A stretch of DNA of 15,469 nucleotides, taken from positions 1 to 15,469 of the forward strand of contig JAISBK010000069.1 in the NCBI GenBank assembly GCA_031266255.1, given 5' to 3'. The notes under the pieces were generated by a model. That model saw nothing but the letters and a program-made list of their open reading frames with translations. It did no database searches and was not told the origin of the DNA. The position numbers and the translations under genes are program-made. This DNA is from Treponema sp. (lineage in GTDB: Bacteria > Spirochaetota > Spirochaetia > Treponematales > Breznakiellaceae). This document shows positions 1 to 5,420 of this stretch, piece by piece (the stretch's first letter is position 1; each line of letters opens with the position of its first letter).

Positions 1-817
1 GGGCCCAGTTGAGCATTTCCGCATCCCCCAAAGACTTGCATATATCATGAGCAATGCCTGCTAAGTATCCTGCTTGGGGATCCAGTCCAAAACGCCTACA
101 CAGATCCCACGAGAGAAGCGCGGTATTCCGGGAATGGAGAAACCGAGAAAAACTCACCATAGTGCGTACTGTAGCTTCTACGCCGCTAATGAGACCCCAG
201 ACACCCGGTCCAGCGGAAATTACCGGCGCACCGACCTCAAGAGGGAAGTATCCATAAAGCTTCCGTTCCTCAATGATAGCCCGAGCCCCGGCAGGTACCA
301 GGTAACGCCAGTTACCATGATTCCGGATCCGCTCCCGTAGAACCGCTGAAGATATCTCGATAATGGCATTGTTAAGCCGTTTATGGGGATAGGGAAAACG
401 TTCAGCTCCTGCAGTAATACGCTGCGCGATGATGATATCCACCTGGTCCATAATTTCCGAAGCCCGTTTCCATGCAAGAAAACTTCCGGCCAGATCATCC
501 CCTAATACAAGCCCCAGTTTTCCCTCAGGACAGTACCGAGTCATAATATCCGCGATAGTATCCACCGTATAGGAAACCCCTTTCCGTTTGATTTCACAAT
601 CGTCCATGGTAAGCCGGGGATCCCCGGGAATTGATGCGGCGAGCATGTCTAGACGATCCTGGGGGCTTCCCCCTATCGCACCTTGCTTAAACGGAGATTG
701 GTAGGTGGGAATCAGAATGACCCGGTCATATCCCAACGTGGTCAAAACCGTATCCGCCAATACCAAATGGCCTATGTGTACCGGATTAAAACTACCCCCG
801 AGGATCGCGAGTTTCAT
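1..817 (-). CDS. nadD: Nicotinate-nucleotide adenylyltransferase fused to YqeK-like HD domain (3' end cut by window edge)
   Basis: The frame from the ATG at 817 is open for 272 codons to the left edge, so the C-terminus is missing. Residues 1-192 are a full NadD, which adenylates nicotinate mononucleotide in NAD synthesis. It shows GGSFNPVHIGH (7-17), the nucleotidyltransferase GxFxPxHxGH loop, and near its end ISSAVLRERI (155-164) and a LVP...IIEERKLYG segment (173-189), the usual NadD C-terminal signature. After a short linker the frame continues into RFLHS (225-229) and AHD (256-258), the spacing of the first His and HD pair in YqeK, an HD-superfamily Ap4A hydrolase. NadD and YqeK are usually separate neighbouring genes; here no stop or start separates them. 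The ATG overlaps the obg stop (ATGA), implying translational coupling. The NadD call is firm; the YqeK call rests on about 65 visible residues. Confidence 0.88.
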   Translation of the reverse strand, partial: MKLAILGGSFNPVHIGHLVLADTVLTTLGYDRVILIPTYQSPFKQGAIGGSPQDRLDMLAASIPGDPRLTMDDCEIKRKGVSYTVDTIADIMTRYCPEGKLGLVLGDDLAGSFLAWKRASEIMDQVDIIIAQRITAGAERFPYPHKRLNNAIIEISSAVLRERIRNHGNWRYLVPAGARAIIEERKLYGYFPLEVGAPVISAGPGVWGLISGVEATVRTMVSFSRFLHSRNTALLSWDLCRRFGLDPQAGYLAGIAHDICKSLGDAEMLNWA

Positions 818-1827
818 AGATCGTGAACCTCTTCATGAACTTCAGGAATACAGACGAGGGATCCCATACAGGCTGCTAATTCCGGGATGCCTGATCCGGA
901 AAAAACCGAAATACCCACCACTTTTTCTCGGGAATATGCCTTTTTGAGCTGGACTAAACGATCCTCCGTCCCTGGTATATCCAGTTTAGTACCCACTAAT
1001 ACCCGGGGTTTTTGGATCAATTCCGGAGAAAAGGCGGCGAGTTCTTTGTATACAATAGGAAAAGCCTCCTGATATTTATCCTCAGAGAGATCGATTAGAA
1101 ATGCAAGCGCAGCAGTGCGGGAAATATGTTTTAAGAAACGAATCCCCAGCCCCACCCCCTGCGATGCCCCCTCTAGGATTCCCGGAATATCCGCCAGGAT
1201 AATATCCCTATCATCTAGGGTAAGGACTCCCAAGTTGGGTATTTTAGTGGTAAAAGGATAGGGAGCAATCTTGGGTCGGGCATTGGTAAACCGGTTGAGG
1301 AGGGAGGACTTGCCCGCATTAGGAAAGCCAACGAAACCTATATCAGCTAAGAGTTGTAGTTCAACCCGAAGCGCACGATGGCCCCCCTCTTTTCCAGGCA
1401 AAGCCTTAAGAGGGGCCTGTTGTACCGAAGACTTGAAGTGTATGTTACCCCAGCCTCCGTTTCCTCCTTTGAGGAACACAAAGTCCTTTTCCTGCTTCCC
1501 GAAATCCCGGATAAGTGCTCCGGTCTCAGGATCCTTCAACAGGGTTCCCGGGGGGAGAGGGATATACACATCCTCCCCCTGTCTACCATACCGGCCAGAA
1601 CCGCCTCCGTCTCGGCCATTTTCCGCTTTAAAGAAATGCTTATACCGTAGGTGGGCTAAGGTTCGGAGGTTACGGCGAACCACAAAGATCACATCCCCCC
1701 CCCTCCCCCCATCTCCTCCGGCAGGCCCTCCTCGGGGAACGTACTTTTCACGCCGAAAAGCCACACACCCATTGCCCCCTGCACCTGAAAAGACTTCGAT
1801 AAGCGCTTCGTCGGCAAATTTTTCCAT
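814..1827 (-). CDS. obg: Obg/CgtA ribosome-assembly GTPase
   Basis: This 337-residue protein is an Obg-family GTPase that acts in late 50S subunit assembly and in growth/stress control. Residues 1-157 form the glycine-rich Obg fold (runs such as GGPAGGDGGRGGD at 33-45). The G domain follows: G1 GFPNAGKSS (167-175), G2 YPFTT (190-194), G3 DIPG (213-216), G4 TKLD (280-283) and G5-like SVFSGSG (307-313). The protein stops right after the G domain, so the variable C-terminal OCT domain found in B. subtilis Obg is absent. The G4 motif has Thr where NKxD is typical. The start matches the family N-terminus; only a weak GGAT ribosome-binding site precedes it. It is the fourth gene of the rplU operon and its stop overlaps the nadD start. 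A nine-G run in the coding strand lies at 1695-1703. Confidence 0.96.
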   Translation of the reverse strand: MEKFADEALIEVFSGAGGNGCVAFRREKYVPRGGPAGGDGGRGGDVIFVVRRNLRTLAHLRYKHFFKAENGRDGGGSGRYGRQGEDVYIPLPPGTLLKDPETGALIRDFGKQEKDFVFLKGGNGGWGNIHFKSSVQQAPLKALPGKEGGHRALRVELQLLADIGFVGFPNAGKSSLLNRFTNARPKIAPYPFTTKIPNLGVLTLDDRDIILADIPGILEGASQGVGLGIRFLKHISRTAALAFLIDLSEDKYQEAFPIVYKELAAFSPELIQKPRVLVGTKLDIPGTEDRLVQLKKAYSREKVVGISVFSGSGIPELAACMGSLVCIPEVHEEVHDL

Positions 1828-1937
1828 TCTTATCCAGCTTGTCGTTTAAGGTCACACAAGGTAAGGTAACATAGGAACTTGTATAACTTACACGAGCCTT
1901 TTATAGAACTCCAAGAATACTACCTATTTCAATCCAC
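1828..1937 (-). other. Spacer between rpmA and obg, no gene seen
   Basis: This is the only sizeable gap inside the otherwise compact minus-strand operon. It is AT-rich relative to its flanks. On the minus strand it holds TATAAA- and TATACA-like stretches, but none has a well-spaced -35 partner, so a second promoter for obg is possible but not shown. An imperfect GTAAG/CTTAC inverted repeat is too weak to call a terminator. Confidence 0.4.
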
Positions 1938-2201
1938 CTATTCCGGAGTCCCCGTAGGGATGACTCCCGCCAATTTCCGGCCCCGACGATTCGAAAAAGC
2001 CACCGTTCCATCCACCAAGGCAAAAAGGGTATAATCACCACCGCACCCTACATTGATCCCCGGGTGGATCTTGGTGCCCCGCTGCCGGACAATGATGGTT
2101 CCAGCCCTGACCCGGGATCCTCCTGAAGTCTTAACCCCGAGATACTGAGGATTAGAATCCCGTCCGTTTTTAGCGCCGCTACCGCCCCGTTTTCGAGCCA
2201 T
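1938..2201 (-). CDS. rpmA: 50S ribosomal protein L27
   Basis: The 87-residue product matches L27, a component of the large subunit whose N-terminal arm reaches the peptidyl-transferase centre. Recognisable blocks are MARKRGGSGAKNGRDS at the start, YLGVK, RAGTIIVRQRGTKIHPG (residues 32-48) and the TLFALVDGTV strand (58-67). The start is preceded by GAGAGG at good spacing. Upstream in frame there are seven codons without ATG, GTG or TTG and then a TAA, so the protein cannot carry the cleavable N-terminal extension known from Firmicutes L27, even though prp lies immediately upstream. Its first 23 bases overlap the end of prp. Confidence 0.97.
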   Translation of the reverse strand: MARKRGGSGAKNGRDSNPQYLGVKTSGGSRVRAGTIIVRQRGTKIHPGINVGCGGDYTLFALVDGTVAFSNRRGRKLAGVIPTGTPE

Positions 2202-2538
2202 AATAACCTCTCCGCTCTGTCGTTATAGTTATAGTACAATGATCCGGGTATTCACCAGCTACCGCCTCAAAGCCTTCCAAAAGGAAGGTTCCCGCTGCAA
2301 AAAGAAAGTCCCTACCTTGAGGTCCATACTCAATTTCCATCCGGAAAACGCCTCGATCCGCGTTACCCTGTACCCGTATCCCCTTCTGTAATGAAAGCAC
2401 CCGCAGGGCGGTCTTCGTAAGCACCGACACTGCAGCGCAAACAACATCCCCACCCTTGGGCCCTGCCTGGGCATGCCCTTCCACGGCACAAACCATGAGA
2501 AGCCCTGCTTCATCTAAAACCAGGTCAATCTCTATCAT
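2179..2538 (-). CDS. prp: Prp-family ribosomal-processing cysteine protease (YsxB-like)
   Basis: This 119-residue protein belongs to the Prp/YsxB family, encoded between rplU and rpmA in many bacteria. In Staphylococcus aureus the enzyme removes an N-terminal extension from L27 before ribosome assembly. The family hallmark is visible as GHAQAGPKGGDVVCAAVS (residues 21-38), with catalytic candidates His22 and Cys34 at the same positions as in the staphylococcal enzyme. It lies 6 bp after rplU and overlaps rpmA by 23 bp, consistent with translational coupling. The oddity is the substrate: the adjacent L27 has no extension to cleave, so this copy may act on another protein or serve a non-proteolytic role. 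The family assignment is firm; the role here is open. Confidence 0.9.
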   Translation of the reverse strand: MIEIDLVLDEAGLLMVCAVEGHAQAGPKGGDVVCAAVSVLTKTALRVLSLQKGIRVQGNADRGVFRMEIEYGPQGRDFLFAAGTFLLEGFEAVAGEYPDHCTITITTERRGYYGSKTGR

Positions 2539-2544
2539 TCCAGG

Positions 2545-2871
2545 CTATGATACTCCCCCAGAAGATCCCAGAATATCTCCAATTTTAAGTACCGAATACT
2601 GCTGCCGGTGCCCCTGCTTACGACGGTAATCCTTTTTGGATTTATATTTAAAGACGATAATTTTCCGGGCTTTCTCATGGGCTTCAACTACAGCAGATAC
2701 CTTGGCACCCTGCACATAAGGGGTTCCAACCTGTAAGGTCTCTCCAGCAATGAGGAGCACCGAATCAATATCCAGAGTAGTTCCCACCGCTGCATCAATA
2801 CGGTCAACTTTCAACAGAGACCCTTGTTCAGCCTTATACTGTTTTCCCTTAAATTCTACCAATGCGTACAT
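2545..2871 (-). CDS. rplU: 50S ribosomal protein L21
   Basis: The 108-residue protein matches L21, an early 23S rRNA-binding component of the large subunit. It begins MYALVEFKGKQYK, as L21 proteins do, and carries the basic KYKSKKDYRRKQGHRQQY stretch (residues 75-92) with the following VLKIGDI. The start has an AAGAAGGA ribosome-binding site nine bases upstream. It is the first gene of the minus-strand operon, about 30 bases downstream of a good sigma70-like promoter. Confidence 0.97.
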   Translation of the reverse strand: MYALVEFKGKQYKAEQGSLLKVDRIDAAVGTTLDIDSVLLIAGETLQVGTPYVQGAKVSAVVEAHEKARKIIVFKYKSKKDYRRKQGHRQQYSVLKIGDILGSSGGVS

Positions 2872-2902
2872 GAACGATTGTCCTTCTTCAAAGAATAATA
2901 TG

Positions 2903-2932
2903 ACTATAACTCAGTGGGATCCGATACGTCAA
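2903..2932 (-). promoter_or_regulatory. Sigma70-like promoter for the rplU operon
   Basis: On the minus strand TTGACG (2932-2927) and TATAGT (2908-2903) are separated by 18 bases. Transcription would begin near 2896-2897, giving a leader of about 25 bases before the rplU start. It is the best promoter-like match in the window and sits in the divergent gap between rplU and secG. Confidence 0.65.
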
Positions 2933-2967
2933 GGGGGTGAATCCAATGATCTACCCATTGAATAACC

Positions 2968-2997
2968 TTGTATTTTTATGGTACCTTAGATTACAAT
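2968..2997 (+). promoter_or_regulatory. Probable promoter for the secG-ptsN-V-ATPase unit
   Basis: TTGTAT (2968-2973) and TACAAT (2992-2997) are spaced by 18 bases, reading toward secG. A start near 3004 would give a leader of about 80 bases. The two divergent promoters are only about 35 bases apart, so their activity could be coupled. The assignment is by sequence alone. Confidence 0.5.
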
Positions 2998-3056
2998 CAA
3001 TGTGAGATGGTTTTATTACATCTTACATGCTGAAGGTGCGTTTATTAAAACCAACA

Positions 3057-3084
3057 CGAGAGAGTTTTTACGAGGGAGTTTTTA
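3057..3084 (+). repeat. Tandem 14-bp repeat carrying two ribosome-binding-like sites before secG
   Basis: CGAGAGAGTTTTTA (3057-3070) is followed directly by CGAGGGAGTTTTTA (3071-3084), differing at one base. The second copy supplies the GAGGGAG ribosome-binding site nine bases before the secG ATG; the first supplies an upstream, slightly weaker GAGAGAG. Confidence 0.85.
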
Positions 3085-3087
3085 TAG

Positions 3088-3534
3088 ATGACAATACTCA
3101 GTGTGGTACTGCTGGTCTTTTTTATTATGGTGGCAATTCTGCTGGTCCTCTTGGTTTTGGTACAGAATGAAGAAGGAGATAGTCTGGGGGGTATTTTTGC
3201 CGGGGGAAGTTCCTCGGCATTTGGGTCTCGTTCCGGAAATGTACTAACCCGGGCTACCTCAATCTTGGGGGCGCTCTTTTTAGTGCTTAGTTTTAGTCTG
3301 GCTCTGATTAACCGGACCCCAGGGGGGTCGGGGGTAGAATCTGCGGCTCGGCAGTTCTCAAACGAAGAAAACCGGAATTGGTGGCAAGAGCAGGAGCTTG
3401 CGCCTGCAGTGGAGACGCCAATGGAAGAAACGCCTACTGAAGAACCATCAAGTCTTGAAATCCCTTCTGGGGAGGAGGTGCCTTTTATTGAAGAGCCGGG
3501 GCTTGCGAATCCGAATGTAGGGGCGGCTGAATAG
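3088..3534 (+). CDS. secG: SecG, protein-export channel subunit with acidic C-terminal tail
   Basis: SecG is the small subunit of the SecYEG inner-membrane translocon. The N-terminal part shows two hydrophobic helices (about residues 3-25 and 52-75) separated by the glycine/serine-rich loop GGIFAGGSSSAFGSRSG (34-50), the pattern of SecG proteins. At 148 residues it is longer than typical SecG (roughly 70-110). The extra part, about residues 98-148, is rich in Glu and Pro (for example TPMEETPTEEP at 110-120) and should be disordered and negatively charged. The start is supported by GAGGGAG nine bases upstream. It is the first gene after the divergent promoter and lies 20 bp before ptsN. Confidence 0.9.
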   Translation: MTILSVVLLVFFIMVAILLVLLVLVQNEEGDSLGGIFAGGSSSAFGSRSGNVLTRATSILGALFLVLSFSLALINRTPGGSGVESAARQFSNEENRNWWQEQELAPAVETPMEETPTEEPSSLEIPSGEEVPFIEEPGLANPNVGAAE

Positions 3535-3554
3535 CAGCATAAAGAGGGGACGTT

Positions 3555-4028
3555 ATGTTTTTGTATGATCTCTTTTCTCCTGAATTAATTAAGGTTGGGT
3601 TAGAGTCGGAAGACAAGGATGAGGTTTTTGAGGAGTTAGTGGATTATTTTTGCCAAGTGCAAGGCTCCGATGGACGGGAGGAAATGCTTGCAGCCCTGAA
3701 GGCTCGTGAAATGAAGATGTCTACAGGGATACGGAAAGGTATCGCGGTTCCCCACGGTCAAACCGATGTGGTTGAACGGATTTATGGGGTTTTGGGTATT
3801 TCACGGCAGGGGATCGATTACGATGCCCTGGACGGGGAGCCGGTATACCTCGTGTTTATGATCCTTGCTCCTTATCAGGATTCGGAAAAACATCTGCGGC
3901 TTTTAAAACGCCTGGCCCAACTCTTGGATAACGGGGAGTTTTTCAGAGACTTGGCCGCCCAGAAGGATGCTCAAGGTGCTTCAGGGGTTATTAAAAAATA
4001 TGAAGATATCCTCATTGCTTTGGACTAA
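3555..4028 (+). CDS. ptsN: PTS IIA-like nitrogen-regulatory protein (PtsN/EIIA-Ntr)
   Basis: This 157-residue single-domain protein matches the fructose/mannitol-type IIA family, specifically the PtsN branch. The active-site segment MSTGIRKGIAVPHG (55-68) contains His67, the expected phosphorylation site, and LVFMILAPYQDSEKHLRLLKRL lies at the usual place downstream. PtsN proteins relay phosphate state from the nitrogen PTS to regulators and transporters rather than importing sugar; no IIB, IIC, HPr or enzyme I gene is in this window. AGAGGGGA precedes the ATG. It lies 20 bp after secG and 39 bp before the first ATPase gene with no terminator between, so it is probably co-transcribed with the pump. 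What it controls here is unknown. Confidence 0.9.
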   Translation: MFLYDLFSPELIKVGLESEDKDEVFEELVDYFCQVQGSDGREEMLAALKAREMKMSTGIRKGIAVPHGQTDVVERIYGVLGISRQGIDYDALDGEPVYLVFMILAPYQDSEKHLRLLKRLAQLLDNGEFFRDLAAQKDAQGASGVIKKYEDILIALD

Positions 4029-4067
4029 AGACACAGACGATAAGGGATTGATAATGGGGATCGTAGT

Positions 4068-4391
4068 ATGAATGAACAACCAGTACTGCAGCATTTATTA
4101 CAGTTGGAAACCGAAGCTGCAGCCTTGGTGGATGATGCTCAGGCAGAGTCGGACCGGCGTCTTGCAGAAGGGGAGAAGCGAAACCGTAAACAGTACGATG
4201 AACAGTATAACCTTGAGATGGCATCCATTGATAAAGAATACACCCAAAAACACAGCGAAGTAGAAGCAGCGTATCAACAGGAATTAGACAGGTATCGGGA
4301 GAATCTCAATGCCTTGCCGGTTTATATGGAGCGATTTTTTGCGTTGGTGACTACCTTGCTTCCTCTGGGTAATTTGCAGGTGAAGGAATAG
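4068..4391 (+). CDS. Probable V/A-type ATPase peripheral-stalk subunit (G/H-like coiled coil)
   Basis: The 107-residue protein is hydrophilic and strongly helical. From residue 10 to about 80 it is dominated by Ala, Glu, Gln, Arg and Lys with heptad-like spacing and no Gly or Pro in the core apart from one Gly, followed by a more hydrophobic end. This is the look of the short coiled-coil subunit (G in Thermus, H in archaea, F in Enterococcus) that pairs with subunit E to form the peripheral stalk. It is the first gene of the ATPase cluster, where that subunit is usually encoded, and no other gene here fills the role. GGGGA precedes the ATG by seven bases. Sequence similarity in this family is poor, so the call rests on structure and position. 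Confidence 0.7.
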   Translation: MNEQPVLQHLLQLETEAAALVDDAQAESDRRLAEGEKRNRKQYDEQYNLEMASIDKEYTQKHSEVEAAYQQELDRYRENLNALPVYMERFFALVTTLLPLGNLQVKE

Positions 4392-4394
4392 GAC

Positions 4395-5420
4395 ATGCCA
4401 GGATCAGGGGAACGGGCTTATGGTTATGCCAAGGCCTGCGGGATCATCGGGAAATCCTTTGTAGGGAAAAGGATTTCCGGACTTGCCGATGTGAACCGGC
4501 TTTCCGAGCTTGATCATTTGGTCTTTCCTCAAACCAGCCAAGATCTCCCTGAACGGGAACTGCTGACTGACTTGGAAGCCAGGATCATCCAACGTTCAGT
4601 ACGCCAGATCATGGCTATTGTTAATACGTTTATCAAGCCGCCGGAACTATTTATCCGGCTCGTTCGCAGTTATGAATATGAGGATATGAAAGGGGTCCTC
4701 AATACCCTGGCAGCTGGAGAACCAAAAAGTCTGAGATTCACCGATATAGGCCGGTTTCGTAGGGTTGCCTTTGAAGCCTATCCTGATGTAGAAGCAATGG
4801 TGAAAGGTACGGAATTTGAGTGGCTGCTCAAAGATCTGCTCCTCTTTGTCCAGAGGGGGTCTCGGTCCTTACAAGATACGGTGGCCCTGCAAGCTCAACT
4901 GGACATTCAGTATTATACCGGCCTTTGGAAGGACCTTCGTGCTATGAGGAAAAGAGATCGCGGGGCTATTGACAAGATCCTCGGCGAAGAAATAACCTTG
5001 CGAAACGCGGTGTGGGCCCTGCGTTTGAGAACCTATTATGAAATGACCCCAGAGGCGATCCAGGAAAAACTCATTGGCTTGGAATCTAAAAAATTCCTAG
5101 CCCCTGCAGAGAGTGCCCTCTCTCGAGCCTTGGATATCCGAACCGACTGGATTGGTTGGAAATACGCATCCTTGCTCAACCCTGAAAAATCGACGGAACG
5201 TTGGAAAGTAGACCCCCGGTATCTGCAGAATGCCGCCTCACAATACCTATACCGCCTGACCCGCTTGTCCTTTCAGCGCCGACCTTTTTCTCTGGATTCG
5301 GTTTTTTGTTTTATCAAGCTGAAACAGTTTGAAGAGGACCTCTTAACCAGTATTGCCGAAGGGCTGAGTATAGGGATGTCAAGTCAGGATGTATTTACCC
5401 TGTTGGAGATAGCATCGTGA
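4395..5420 (+). CDS. atpC: V/A-type ATPase subunit C (AC39/d family)
   Basis: The 341-residue protein has the size and all-helical, Leu/Arg-rich make-up of subunit C, the funnel that connects the central shaft (D/F) to the membrane ring. It opens with GYAKACGIIGKSFVGKR, like the start of family members (YAxAxxRxxxxxLL-type), and contains repeated helical units with the RLVRSYEYEDMK (67-78) segment typical of AC39 proteins. It starts three bases after the preceding stop and overlaps the next gene by GTGA. In Thermus and Enterococcus operons C lies after E; here it precedes I. Identity is supported by family features and by being the only candidate C in a complete set. Confidence 0.85.
   Translation: MPGSGERAYGYAKACGIIGKSFVGKRISGLADVNRLSELDHLVFPQTSQDLPERELLTDLEARIIQRSVRQIMAIVNTFIKPPELFIRLVRSYEYEDMKGVLNTLAAGEPKSLRFTDIGRFRRVAFEAYPDVEAMVKGTEFEWLLKDLLLFVQRGSRSLQDTVALQAQLDIQYYTGLWKDLRAMRKRDRGAIDKILGEEITLRNAVWALRLRTYYEMTPEAIQEKLIGLESKKFLAPAESALSRALDIRTDWIGWKYASLLNPEKSTERWKVDPRYLQNAASQYLYRLTRLSFQRRPFSLDSVFCFIKLKQFEEDLLTSIAEGLSIGMSSQDVFTLLEIAS

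Noticed and set aside
614..627. 14-bp perfect palindrome CCGGGGATCCCCGG within nadD
   Set aside because: It lies inside codons for a conserved IPGDPRLT-like stretch and GGATCC/GATC is common throughout the window, so a regulatory role is unlikely.
1271..1849. Long plus-strand open frame (192 codons) opposite obg
   Set aside because: It is antisense to a clear GTPase whose motifs are all in place, has Pro/Arg/Ser-rich composition typical of shadow frames in GC-rich glycine codons, and matches no family.
1861..1905. Possible hairpin (GTAAG...CTTAC) between rpmA and obg
   Set aside because: Only five paired bases with a long loop and no T-run; too weak for a terminator or riboregulator.
2872..3087. 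Possible small gene or RNA in the rplU-secG gap
   Set aside because: A 71-codon frame overlaps here, but it crosses the start of rplU antisense and the gap is better explained by two divergent promoters and the secG leader.
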